Assembly (NCBI GenBank): GCA_030151845.1
Contig: JASLCM010000246.1
Span: 1-5,608, forward strand
Direction: 5' to 3'
DNA from: Bacteroides sp.
GTDB lineage: Bacteria > Bacteroidota > Bacteroidia > Bacteroidales > Bacteroidaceae
DNA length: 5,608 nt
Part shown: one piece after another, positions 1-5,404 of the stretch
Numbering within the stretch: the first letter of the stretch is position 1
Layout of the letters: the number at the start of each line of letters is the position of its first letter
Program-made: the position numbers and the translations under genes
Notes under the pieces: model-generated
What the model was told of the DNA's origin: nothing
The model's database searches: none
Seen by the model: the letters and a program-made list of their open reading frames with translations, nothing else

Positions 1-68
1 CAGAAATTGTTGATGTTACTCCATTGCCACACAACGGTTGTCGTCCTCCAAAAAGACGTAGAGTTTAG
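1..68 (+). CDS. rpsK: 30S ribosomal protein S11, C-terminal end (partial)
   Basis: The gene enters from the left edge. The readable frame starts at base 3 and gives 21 residues before the TAG stop at 66-68. They read E-I-V-D-V-T-P-L-P-H-N-G-C-R-P-P-K-R-R-R-V, which matches the highly conserved S11 tail (V-T-P-x-P-H-N-G-C-R-P-P-K and a basic end). S11 lies on the platform of the 30S subunit and contacts 16S rRNA near the mRNA exit. Its position directly before rpsD, rpoA and rplQ is the standard alpha-operon order. Only the tail is visible, so nothing can be said about the rest of the protein. Confidence 0.96.
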   Translation, partial: EIVDVTPLPHNGCRPPKRRRV

Positions 69-84
69 TATAGTTTATAATTTG

Positions 85-151
85 ATCTTAATTCGTTTTT
101 GGATTGCATATCACTTTCTTCTCTGTAATCGCGGCTGTAACGAATTAAGGT
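85..151 (+). promoter_or_regulatory. possible folded RNA leader between rpsK and rpsD
   Basis: The 115-base rpsK-rpsD spacer is long for a ribosomal operon. Bases 85-95 (ATCTTAATTCG) pair with 141-151 (CGAATTAAGGT) as an 11-bp helix containing one G-U pair. Within the 45-base interior, 102-107 (GATTGC) pairs with 125-130 (GTAATC), again with one G-U pair. The helix ends 32 bases before the rpsD start. Ribosomal protein S4 is the known feedback repressor of ribosomal transcripts in Escherichia coli (alpha operon) and Bacillus (rpsD leader), so an S4-responsive leader is a natural guess. That role is inference, and this fold is not a leader I recognise. The helix is AT-rich, so chance pairing is possible. 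Confidence 0.4.
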
Positions 152-183
152 ATTCATAAATTGAATAATTTAATAATAAGAAA

Positions 184-789
184 ATGGCTAGATATACTGG
201 ACCAAAATCAAAAATTGCTCGTAAATTCGGTGAAGGTATTTTCGGAGCAGATAAAGTTTTATCTAAGAAGAATTACCCTCCAGGACAACACGGCAATTCG
301 AGAAGAAGAAAAACATCAGAATATGGTATACAACTTCGTGAGAAGCAAAAAGCAAAATATACCTACGGTGTTTTAGAAAAACAATTCCGTAACCTTTTCA
401 AAAAAGCAGAAGCTAAAAAAGGTATTACAGGTGAAATATTGTTACAGCTTTTAGAATCAAGATTAGATAACGTAGTTTATCGTTTAGGTATTGCACCTAC
501 ACGTGCTGCAGCTAGACAACTTGTAAATCACAAACACATTGTAGTTGACGGTAAAGTGGTAGACATTGCGTCTTACTTAGTACAACCAGGTCAGCTTGTT
601 GGTGTAAGAGAAAGATCTAAATCTCTAGAAGTGATAACAAATGCATTAGCTGGTGTTAATCATAGTAAGTACGCTTGGTTGGAATGGGATGATAGCTCGA
701 AGTTAGGTAAGTTTTTACACATACCAGAGAGAGAAGATATTCCAGAAAATATTAAAGAACAACTAATCGTAGAATTGTACTCTAAATAA
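184..789 (+). CDS. rpsD: 30S ribosomal protein S4
   Basis: This 201-residue protein is a primary 16S rRNA binding protein that starts assembly of the 30S body and helps form the mRNA entry channel. It begins M-A-R-Y-x-G-P-K, carries the conserved P-P-G-Q-H-G at residues 32-37 and Y-G-I-Q-L-R-E-K-Q-K at 47-56, and has the S4 RNA-binding fold at about 92-155 (S-R-L-D-N-V-V-Y-R-L-G through the V-D-G-K-V-V segment). It ends in the typical L-I-V-E-L-Y-S-K. It contains no cysteine, so it is the zinc-free form of S4. The ATG at 184 is preceded by A-rich sequence and no Shine-Dalgarno site, as usual in this phylum. rpoA follows after about 11 bases. S4 is a likely autoregulator of this operon, possibly through the spacer structure just upstream. 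Confidence 0.98.
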   Translation: MARYTGPKSKIARKFGEGIFGADKVLSKKNYPPGQHGNSRRRKTSEYGIQLREKQKAKYTYGVLEKQFRNLFKKAEAKKGITGEILLQLLESRLDNVVYRLGIAPTRAAARQLVNHKHIVVDGKVVDIASYLVQPGQLVGVRERSKSLEVITNALAGVNHSKYAWLEWDDSSKLGKFLHIPEREDIPENIKEQLIVELYSK

Positions 790-800
790 TAATTAATTTC

Positions 801-838
801 ATGGCATATTAGCATTTCAAAAACCTGATAAAGTATTG
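801..838 (+). other. rpoA: rpoA N-terminal coding segment displaced by one base from its ATG
   Basis: From memory of the family, Bacteroidales alpha subunits begin M-A-I-L-A-F-Q-K-P-D-K-V-L-M-L-E-A-D. Here 801-806 is ATG-GCA (M-A), but continuing in that frame gives TAT and then the stop TAG at 810-812. The rest of the expected N-terminus is present in the frame starting at 806: ATA TTA GCA TTT CAA AAA CCT GAT AAA GTA TTG (I-L-A-F-Q-K-P-D-K-V-L), and it runs straight into the main rpoA frame. One A appears to be missing from GCA-ATA. The frame at 806 has no ATG, GTG or TTG between the TAA at 794-796 and the TTG at 836. The cause could be a sequencing error, a real deletion, initiation at ATA 806, or a -1 shift. 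Confidence 0.8.
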
Positions 839-1798
839 ATGTTAGAAGCGGATCCGAAGTGCGGAAAATTTGAATTCCGTCCTTTAGAACCAGGATTTGG
901 TATTACTGTCGGCAATGCTCTACGTCGTATTCTACTTTCTTCATTAGAAGGTTTTGCTATCACCACCATCAAAATTGATGGCGTTGAACACGAGTTTGCA
1001 AGTGTTCCAGGTGTTAAGGAGGATGTTACCAATATTATACTTAACCTAAAACAGGTTAGGTTTAAGCAGGTAGTTGAAGAGTTTGAAAGTGAAAAAGTAA
1101 GTATCACAATCGAAAATCTTAATGAGTTTAGAGCGGGTGACATTGGTAAATATTTAACTGGGTTTGAAGTGTTAAATCCTGAATTAATTATTTGTCACCT
1201 AGATGCAGAAGCTAACGCATCTCTACAAATAGAGTTGACGATTAATAAAGGAAGAGGGTATGTACCTTCAGAAGAAAATCGTGATTACTGTACCGATGTG
1301 AATGTAATTCCTATCGATTCTATTTTCACTCCGATTCGTAACGTTAAGTACTTCGTAGAAAATTATCGTGTTGAACAAAAGACTGACTATGAAAAGTTAG
1401 TTTTAGAAATTGATACAGATGGTTCAATTCATCCTAAAGATGCATTGAAAGAAGCTGCTAAAATTTTAATTCATCACTTTATGTTATTTTCTGATGAGAA
1501 GATAACACTTGACTCAGGCGATAGTGATGGAAACGAGGAGTTTGATGAAGAAGTTCTTCACATGCGTCAGTTGTTAAAGACTAAACTTGTAGATATAGAT
1601 CTTTCTGTTCGTGCTTTAAACTGTTTAAAAGCGGCAAACGTAGAGACTCTTGGTGACTTAGTTCAATACAATAAGACAGATTTACTTAAATTCAGGAATT
1701 TTGGTAAGAAATCGCTCTCAGAGCTTGATGATTTGCTTGGGAGTCTGAATCTATCATTTGGAACTGATATTTCTAAATACAAATTAGATAAAGAATAA
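839..1798 (+). CDS. rpoA: DNA-directed RNA polymerase subunit alpha
   Basis: Alpha dimerises to nucleate assembly of RNA polymerase, and its C-terminal domain contacts upstream promoter DNA and activators. Numbered from ATG 839 (319 residues), the N-terminal domain shows E-P-G-F-G-I-T-V-G-N-A-L-R-R-I-L-L-S-S at 17-35 and later G-R-G-Y-V-P. An acidic linker (D-S-G-D-S-D-G-N-E-E-F-D-E-E) leads to a C-terminal domain with V-R-A-L-N-C-L-K at 257-264, where R258 and N261 align with the DNA-contacting R265 and N268 of E. coli, and with the helix-hairpin-helix F-G-K-K-S-L. The protein ends K-L-D-K-E. The start is uncertain. ATG 839 is the first ATG in the intact frame and TTG 836 adds one residue, but recognisable alpha sequence continues upstream to 806, and the family's ATG is out of frame at 801. 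A restored protein would be 332 residues. rplQ follows 2 bases after the stop. Confidence 0.97.
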   Translation: MLEADPKCGKFEFRPLEPGFGITVGNALRRILLSSLEGFAITTIKIDGVEHEFASVPGVKEDVTNIILNLKQVRFKQVVEEFESEKVSITIENLNEFRAGDIGKYLTGFEVLNPELIICHLDAEANASLQIELTINKGRGYVPSEENRDYCTDVNVIPIDSIFTPIRNVKYFVENYRVEQKTDYEKLVLEIDTDGSIHPKDALKEAAKILIHHFMLFSDEKITLDSGDSDGNEEFDEEVLHMRQLLKTKLVDIDLSVRALNCLKAANVETLGDLVQYNKTDLLKFRNFGKKSLSELDDLLGSLNLSFGTDISKYKLDKE

Positions 1799-1800
1799 AA

Positions 1801-2262
1801 ATGAGACATAAGAAAAATTTCAACCATTTGAGTCGTACTGCCGCTCACAGAGAAGCAATGCTTTCAAACATGGCGTGCTCTCTAATTAGGCACAAAAGAA
1901 TCACTACGACCGTTGCTAAAGCAAAAGCTTTAAAGCAATTCGTTGAGCCTCTAATAACAAGATCAAAAAACGATACCACTAACTCACGTCGTGTTGTTTT
2001 CAGTAAATTACAAGACAAAGAGGTATTAGTAGAACTATTCCAAAATGTTTCTGTTAAAGTAGCAGATCGTCCAGGAGGTTATACTCGTATCATTAAGTTA
2101 GGTAACCGTCTAGGCGACAATGCTGAGATGTGTTTTATTGAACTTGTAGACTATAACGAGAACATGTCTTCTGGTAAGAAAACTAAGAAACGTCGTACTC
2201 GTAGATCTAAAAAATCTTCTAACGAAGCAGAAGTAGCAGTAGAAGAAACAACAGAAGAGTAA
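1801..2262 (+). CDS. rplQ: 50S ribosomal protein L17 with charged C-terminal tail
   Basis: L17 is a large-subunit protein near the polypeptide exit tunnel. The first 118 or so of its 153 residues are the L17 core: M-R-H-K-K-x-F-N-H-L-S-R-T-A-A-H-R at 1-17, I-R-H-K-R-I-T-T-T at 29-37, then A-K-A-L-K and A-D-R-P-G-G-Y-T-R-I. E. coli L17 is 127 residues, so this one is longer. The extra tail (about 119-153) is Lys/Arg-rich (K-K-T-K-K-R-R-T-R-R-S-K-K) and then Glu-rich at the end, a pattern I associate with Bacteroidetes L17 proteins. The ATG is 2 bases after the rpoA stop, so translation is probably coupled. It is the last gene of the operon, with the terminator hairpin starting 20 bases after its stop. 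Confidence 0.98.
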   Translation: MRHKKNFNHLSRTAAHREAMLSNMACSLIRHKRITTTVAKAKALKQFVEPLITRSKNDTTNSRRVVFSKLQDKEVLVELFQNVSVKVADRPGGYTRIIKLGNRLGDNAEMCFIELVDYNENMSSGKKTKKRRTRRSKKSSNEAEVAVEETTEE

Positions 2263-2282
2263 TCTCTTTTGATACAATATAT

Positions 2283-2317
2283 AAGTGGTGAAAGCATCTG
2301 TTTTTACCACTTTTTTT
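2283..2317 (+). terminator. intrinsic terminator of the alpha operon
   Basis: AAGTGGT at 2283-2289 pairs with ACCACTT at 2306-2312. The stem extends inward through G-A-A-A-G (2290-2294) against T-T-T-T-T (2301-2305), giving 12 pairs with two G-U, and a six-base loop at 2295-2300. A seven-base T-tract (2311-2317) follows directly. This is a textbook Rho-independent terminator right after rplQ. The next gene starts 12 bases past the T-tract. Confidence 0.9.
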
Positions 2318-2329
2318 ATATAATAGCTT

Positions 2330-2899
2330 ATGAATCGTTTGAGAAAAACTTGGCTTTGGCTAAAAAGAATAAGGTATCGAAAAGGCTATGGTGTTCACTC
2401 ACCCTTTGCTTTCCAGCTCATAACAGACGTTATCTATCAGAAATTGCCTTACTATGCTTACTCATTATTAAATAAGCAGCTTACGTTAGAAGATAAATCT
2501 CGTATTTCTGAGCTTAAATTATTACTCCGTTTATCGAACTATCTTCAACCTAATACTGTTTATTTATTTGGAGCAGAACCTATAGATGAAAAATACATTT
2601 TAGCTGGAAAAAGTGGTGTTAAGTTTTGCTCGGGAAAAGTTCAATGTCCAGTTGATCTCTTTTTTATAAGAGGAGAAGCCGTTGAGATAATTGATGAACT
2701 TAGTCGGTTAAAAGGATCTATACCACCATATAGTATGATGATAATAGAGCCTAGGTTTTATCAAATTAAAGATTTTAGGCGTCATTGGAAGCAGCTCCGT
2801 ACCGCTGAAGAAATCCGTGTGACATTTGATCTTTATACAACATATCTTCTTTTTTTCGATAAGAAAAAGAATAAACAAGATTATATTGTGAACTTTTAG
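2330..2899 (+). CDS. Bacteroidetes-specific protein resembling a decayed class I methyltransferase
   Basis: This 189-residue soluble protein is probably cytoplasmic, with no signal peptide; its N-terminus is short and basic. Residues 20-45 contain Y-G-V-H-S-P-F-A-F-Q-L-I-T-D-V-I and L-P-Y-Y-A-Y, and the protein ends K-Q-D-Y-I-V-N-F. I recognise the V-H-S-P-F block and the K-Q-x-Y-I-x-N-F ending from a Bacteroidetes family usually annotated as SAM-dependent methyltransferase or hypothetical. At the place where a methyltransferase would have a glycine-rich SAM loop (E-x-G-x-x-x-G) this protein has V-Y-L-F-G-A-E-P (77-84), with a single glycine, so catalysis is doubtful. A second core strand may be M-M-I-I-E-P (136-141). 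The adenosyltransferase gene follows after 33 bases, probably in the same transcript. I see no promoter between the upstream terminator and this start. Family membership is from memory, and the function is unknown. Confidence 0.8.
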   Translation: MNRLRKTWLWLKRIRYRKGYGVHSPFAFQLITDVIYQKLPYYAYSLLNKQLTLEDKSRISELKLLLRLSNYLQPNTVYLFGAEPIDEKYILAGKSGVKFCSGKVQCPVDLFFIRGEAVEIIDELSRLKGSIPPYSMMIIEPRFYQIKDFRRHWKQLRTAEEIRVTFDLYTTYLLFFDKKKNKQDYIVNF

Positions 2900-2932
2900 T
2901 TGTTTGTAGTATTTTTTTATTATATAAACCTT

Positions 2933-3493
2933 ATGAAAAAGAGCTTAATATATACAAAGACAGGTGATAAAGGTACCACTGGTCTTATAGGAGGAACACG
3001 AGTTCCTAAAACAGATCTTCGATTAGAGGCTTATGGAACGATAGACGAGCTTAATGCACATATGGGACTTTTGGCAACCTATGTAGAACAAGAAGATTAT
3101 AAGTTTATTCAAACCATTCAAAACCTGCTTTTCTCTGTAGGTTCTAACTTAGCAACCGATCAAACGAAGGTTGAGCTTCACTGTTCCTCATTAATAAAAG
3201 AAGAGCATACACATTTAATAGAGAGAGAGATAGACCGTATTGATGGACTATTGCCCTCCTTGCAAAACTTCATTTTACCCGGAGGATCTCGGGAAGGAGC
3301 ACAGGCACATGTTTGCAGAACAGTTTGTAGAAGAGCAGAAAGAAGAATCTTGGCACTGTCAGACTATGTTCTTGTTTCTGATGAGCTCTTAGCCTTTATC
3401 AACCGACTCTCTGACTATTTCTTTACATTATCTCGAAAATTAACACTTTCTAATGGTGGTTCTGAAATTAGTTGGAATAATAGTTGTAAATGA
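2933..3493 (+). CDS. PduO-type cob(I)alamin adenosyltransferase
   Basis: The enzyme transfers the 5'-deoxyadenosyl group of ATP to cob(I)alamin (or cobyrinic/cobinamide forms) to make coenzyme B12. It is a cytosolic trimeric four-helix bundle related to human MMAB. At 186 residues it is of normal size. The N-terminal ATP loop Y-T-K-T-G-D-K-G-T-T-G-L is at 7-18, and G-T-I-D-E-L-N is at 35-41. The F-I-L-P-G-G block is at 113-118, followed by H126, R129 and the signature C-R-R-A-E-R-R at 132-138, and N-R-L-S-D-Y-F-F-T-L-S-R is at 157-168. All hallmark segments are intact, so it should be active. ATG 2933 is chosen because the protein then begins M-K-K-S-L-I-Y-T-K-T-G like the family; the frame stays open to TTG 2900, but those residues look non-coding. 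The only nearby gene link to B12 is this enzyme itself. Confidence 0.96.
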   Translation: MKKSLIYTKTGDKGTTGLIGGTRVPKTDLRLEAYGTIDELNAHMGLLATYVEQEDYKFIQTIQNLLFSVGSNLATDQTKVELHCSSLIKEEHTHLIEREIDRIDGLLPSLQNFILPGGSREGAQAHVCRTVCRRAERRILALSDYVLVSDELLAFINRLSDYFFTLSRKLTLSNGGSEISWNNSCK

Positions 3494-3513
3494 TGATTTT
3501 TATTATACATTTG
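3484..3513 (+). promoter_or_regulatory. Bacteroidetes-type promoter for the small acidic protein gene
   Basis: TACATTTG at 3506-3513 is an exact match to the Bacteroidetes -7 box TAnnTTTG. A TTG at 3484-3486 lies 19 bases upstream, the spacing known for the -33 box (consensus TTTG; here GTTG). The -33 box overlaps the last codons of the adenosyltransferase gene. Transcription would begin near 3518-3522, leaving a leader of about 40 bases before ATG 3560. This is the best promoter match I found in the window. Confidence 0.65.
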
Positions 3514-3559
3514 CTCGAAATATGAAAAATCTATATTCACATATTAAACACTTTAAACT

Positions 3560-3781
3560 ATGTATTGGACTTTAGAATTGGCATCAAAATTAGAGGATGC
3601 ACCTTGGCCTGCTACAAAAGATGAACTTATTGACTATGCAATGAGATCAGGAGCTCCGCTTGAAGTTATAGAGAACTTACAAGAGATGGAGGATGAGGGA
3701 GAGATTTATGAAAGCATTGAAGATATATGGCCGGACTACCCAAGTAAGGAGGATTTCTTTTTTAACGAGGACGAATATTAG
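3560..3781 (+). CDS. small acidic DUF2795-like protein
   Basis: This 73-residue protein begins M-Y-W-T-L-E-L-A-S-K-L-E-D-A-P-W-P-A-T-K and continues K-D-E-L-I-D-Y-A-x-R-S-G-A-P-L-E-V-I-E-N-L. I recognise this as the DUF2795-like pattern found in Bacteroidetes and some other bacteria; no function is established that I know of. It has 22 acidic residues (Asp plus Glu) against four Lys/Arg, and the acidic part is concentrated in the second half, ending N-E-D-E-Y. There is no signal peptide or membrane segment, so it should be cytosolic. The strong conservation I recall for such a short protein suggests a partner-binding role, but that is inference. It has its own promoter (3484-3513) and terminator (3806-3833), so it is probably transcribed alone. 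The ATG is preceded by A/T-rich sequence. Confidence 0.9.
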   Translation: MYWTLELASKLEDAPWPATKDELIDYAMRSGAPLEVIENLQEMEDEGEIYESIEDIWPDYPSKEDFFFNEDEY

Positions 3782-3805
3782 AAGATAATTAATATCTATC
3801 CCTAG

Positions 3806-3833
3806 AAAGAGCTGAGCAATCGGCTCTTTTTTT
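3806..3833 (+). terminator. intrinsic terminator with GCAA tetraloop
   Basis: AAAGAGCTGA at 3806-3815 pairs along its whole length with TCGGCTCTTT at 3820-3829 (one G-U pair) around the loop GCAA at 3816-3819, a stable GNRA tetraloop. A seven-base T-tract runs through 3827-3833. It ends the transcript of the small acidic protein gene 25 bases after its stop codon. Confidence 0.93.
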
Positions 3834-3901
3834 ATTACTATTTATTGAACTAAAAGAACAATAGTATTGTTATGAGTATACTGATTGGAAAAATTACAAA
3901 T

Positions 3902-4525
3902 ATGAAAAATATAGTTAGAACGCTTATAGTACTGCTTGTTGTTGCATTTCCTGTAAAATCATACTCTCAGATAAAGATGGGAGTCAAGACAGGTTTAAGT
4001 ATGTCACAACCAAGCTTTGATGTAAAGAATCTTAAGAGTAAGAGCTATACCGGCTTTTTTGTTGGTCCGGTTTTAGAGTGTACGATTCCTATAATTGGAA
4101 TAGGAGCTGATGCAGCTATTCTTTATACACATAGAGGAGGTGACTTTACTATAAAAAATGCTTCCGAAGATTTGAAGAAGCATATTGGGCAAAACGGTAT
4201 AGCAATACCTATTAATTTAAAATACAACATTGGGTTTTCCAGTTTGGCAGGCATCTATTTTTCGGCAGGACCAGATTTCTTCTTTAATTTCTCATCAGAT
4301 AAAGAACTTGATGATTATAAGATAATTAATAAGAAATCCAATGTAGGAGTAAACTTAGGTGCTGGAGTGAATTTGCTAAGACGCTTTCAAGTGGGGTTAA
4401 ACTATTATATCCCATTCTCCAAGACCTTCGAGGTGGAACAGTTTAAGAATGTTGGAGATGTTAAATCAGAAATAAAAGGGGATCATGTAAAGTTATGGCA
4501 AATCTCCGCTACCTATTTCTTTTAA
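3902..4525 (+). CDS. PorT-like outer-membrane beta-barrel protein
   Basis: This 207-residue protein starts with a signal peptide: M-K-N-I-V-R, then the hydrophobic run T-L-I-V-L-L-V-V-A-F-P-V, and a likely cleavage after S20-Y21-S22. The mature part opens I-K-M-G-V-K-T-G-L-S-M-S and has alternating hydrophobic and polar strands with G-F-F-V-G-P, L-A-G-I-Y-F-S-A-G-P and V-G-V-N-L-G-A-G-V-N-L-L. It ends W-Q-I-S-A-T-Y-F-F, a C-terminal aromatic as recognised by the barrel assembly machinery. This layout fits the small 8-to-10-strand barrels of the OMP_b-brl_2 (PorT-like) group common in Bacteroidetes. The cargo or role is not evident. ATG 3902 is preferred to the in-frame ATG 3872, since the earlier start would add ten polar and mixed residues in front of the signal peptide. 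It stands alone between two hairpins. Confidence 0.88.
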   Translation: MKNIVRTLIVLLVVAFPVKSYSQIKMGVKTGLSMSQPSFDVKNLKSKSYTGFFVGPVLECTIPIIGIGADAAILYTHRGGDFTIKNASEDLKKHIGQNGIAIPINLKYNIGFSSLAGIYFSAGPDFFFNFSSDKELDDYKIINKKSNVGVNLGAGVNLLRRFQVGLNYYIPFSKTFEVEQFKNVGDVKSEIKGDHVKLWQISATYFF

Positions 4526-4543
4526 CTATTTGCTATTCATAGA

Positions 4544-4593
4544 AGAACAAAGCTCCTCATTTCTACGCAGAATGAGGAGCTTTGTTCTATTTA
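4544..4593 (+). terminator. long perfect hairpin, probable terminator
   Basis: AGAACAAAGCTCCTCATT at 4544-4561 is perfectly complementary to 4571-4588, an 18-bp stem with a nine-base loop that may close further. It lies 18 bases after the stop of the beta-barrel gene and before the aldolase gene. The following sequence (ATTTAT) is only modestly U-rich, but the 3' arm itself ends in T-T-T-G-T-T-C-T. I read it as the terminator of the beta-barrel gene. An RNA 3'-end stabilising role is an alternative. Confidence 0.75.
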
Positions 4594-4660
4594 TGTCCAT
4601 CTGTATTTCGATAAATCCTTTATCTTTAAGGTCACATTAACCTTTAAACTGTAAAATACG

Positions 4661-5344
4661 ATGGCAAAGTACAAGCGATTAGAAGTATATAAGAAAATTC
4701 TAGATAAACCCATTGTTCCTGTCTTTTATAATGAAAATATAGAAACTGTAAAATCGGTAATAACAGCATGTTATACAGGTGGTGTTCGAGTGTTCGAGTT
4801 TACGAACCGTGGAGATTTTGCTCACGAAGTGTTTCAAGAACTATCAAAATGGTGTAGAGATTCCTTAGCAGATATGGCATTAGGAGTTGGCTCAATATTA
4901 GATGCGCCAACAGCTGCACTCTATATACAATGTGGCGCAGACTTTGTAGTTAGTCCTTATTTTACAGAGGAGGTTGCACGCCTTTGTAACTCAAGACAAG
5001 TGGGCTATATCCCTGGCTGTGGATCTGTTAAAGAGATAGGTGTTGCCCAAGAATTTGGGGCAGAAATCGTAAAAGTGTTTCCTGCGGGTAATGTGGGGGG
5101 GCCTAGTTTTATAAAGAATGTATTAGGGCCATTACCCTGGAGCCGCCTTATGGTAACTGGTGGGGTAGAAGCAACCAGAGAAAGTATTGAAACATGGTTT
5201 CGATCTGGAGTTACCTGTATAGGGCTTGGCTCTAAGCTTTTTCCTAAGGAGGTAATTGTCAATAAGGAGTGGCAACGTATTACAGAGAACTGTAAGAGAG
5301 CATTTAGTTATTTACCCAGTGAACTTGTAGCGAATAGTTTATAA
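4661..5344 (+). CDS. eda: bifunctional KDPG/KHG aldolase
   Basis: This 227-residue class I aldolase splits 2-keto-3-deoxy-6-phosphogluconate into pyruvate and glyceraldehyde 3-phosphate (end of the Entner-Doudoroff and hexuronate routes) and can act on 4-hydroxy-2-oxoglutarate. It is a cytosolic TIM barrel that forms a trimer. G-G-V-R-V-F-E-F-T-N-R-G at 40-51 holds the catalytic Glu46 and phosphate-side Arg50. G-V-G-S-I is at 75-79, P-G-C-G-S at 118-122, and K138 in I-V-K-V-F-P-A is the Schiff-base lysine. T166-G-G-V and G-L-G-S-K-L-F close the phosphate site. The F-T-N-R-G-D-F-A-H-E and F-P-A-G-N-V-G-G-P-S-F signatures are typical of the Bacteroidetes branch. All catalytic residues are present. 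No uronate or gluconate genes are next to it in this window, so the pathway it serves cannot be told. A G7 tract at 5095-5101 codes for V-G-G. Confidence 0.95.
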   Translation: MAKYKRLEVYKKILDKPIVPVFYNENIETVKSVITACYTGGVRVFEFTNRGDFAHEVFQELSKWCRDSLADMALGVGSILDAPTAALYIQCGADFVVSPYFTEEVARLCNSRQVGYIPGCGSVKEIGVAQEFGAEIVKVFPAGNVGGPSFIKNVLGPLPWSRLMVTGGVEATRESIETWFRSGVTCIGLGSKLFPKEVIVNKEWQRITENCKRAFSYLPSELVANSL

Positions 5345-5404
5345 GAAAGTGTGTCAAACCCCAAATGAGTACTACCCAAAGTTACTACTTATAGTTTAAA
5401 ATAT

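Noticed and set aside
76..84. TATAATTTG in the rpsK-rpsD spacer as a promoter
   Set aside because: The TA is one base too far from TTTG and no -33 TTG lies at the right distance; the operon is likely read through from upstream.
161..376. Overlapping + strand frame at the start of rpsD
   Set aside because: It begins at a TTG and overlaps conserved S4 codons in another frame; the sequence matches no family.
817..1143. Open frame on the minus strand inside rpoA (108 residues)
   Set aside because: It lies opposite well-conserved rpoA codons and has low-complexity Ser/Leu/Thr composition typical of an antisense shadow; no family is recognisable.
2900..2932. TTG start for the adenosyltransferase, adding 11 residues
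   Set aside because: The added residues M-F-V-V-F-F-Y-Y-I-N-L come from T-rich spacer; the family starts at the M-K-K-S-L-I-Y-T-K-T-G methionine at 2933.
3862..3869. TAGTATTG as a -7 box for the beta-barrel gene
   Set aside because: It matches TAnnTTTG in all but one position, but the nearest TTG (3845-3847) is only 14 bases upstream instead of about 19-21, so support is too weak for a feature.
3872..3901. Earlier ATG for the beta-barrel protein
   Set aside because: It would place ten residues in front of a well-formed signal peptide that starts at ATG 3902.
5005..5262. Minus-strand frame inside the aldolase gene (85 residues)
   Set aside because: It sits opposite catalytic-site codons of the aldolase and is proline/threonine-rich without any recognisable motif.
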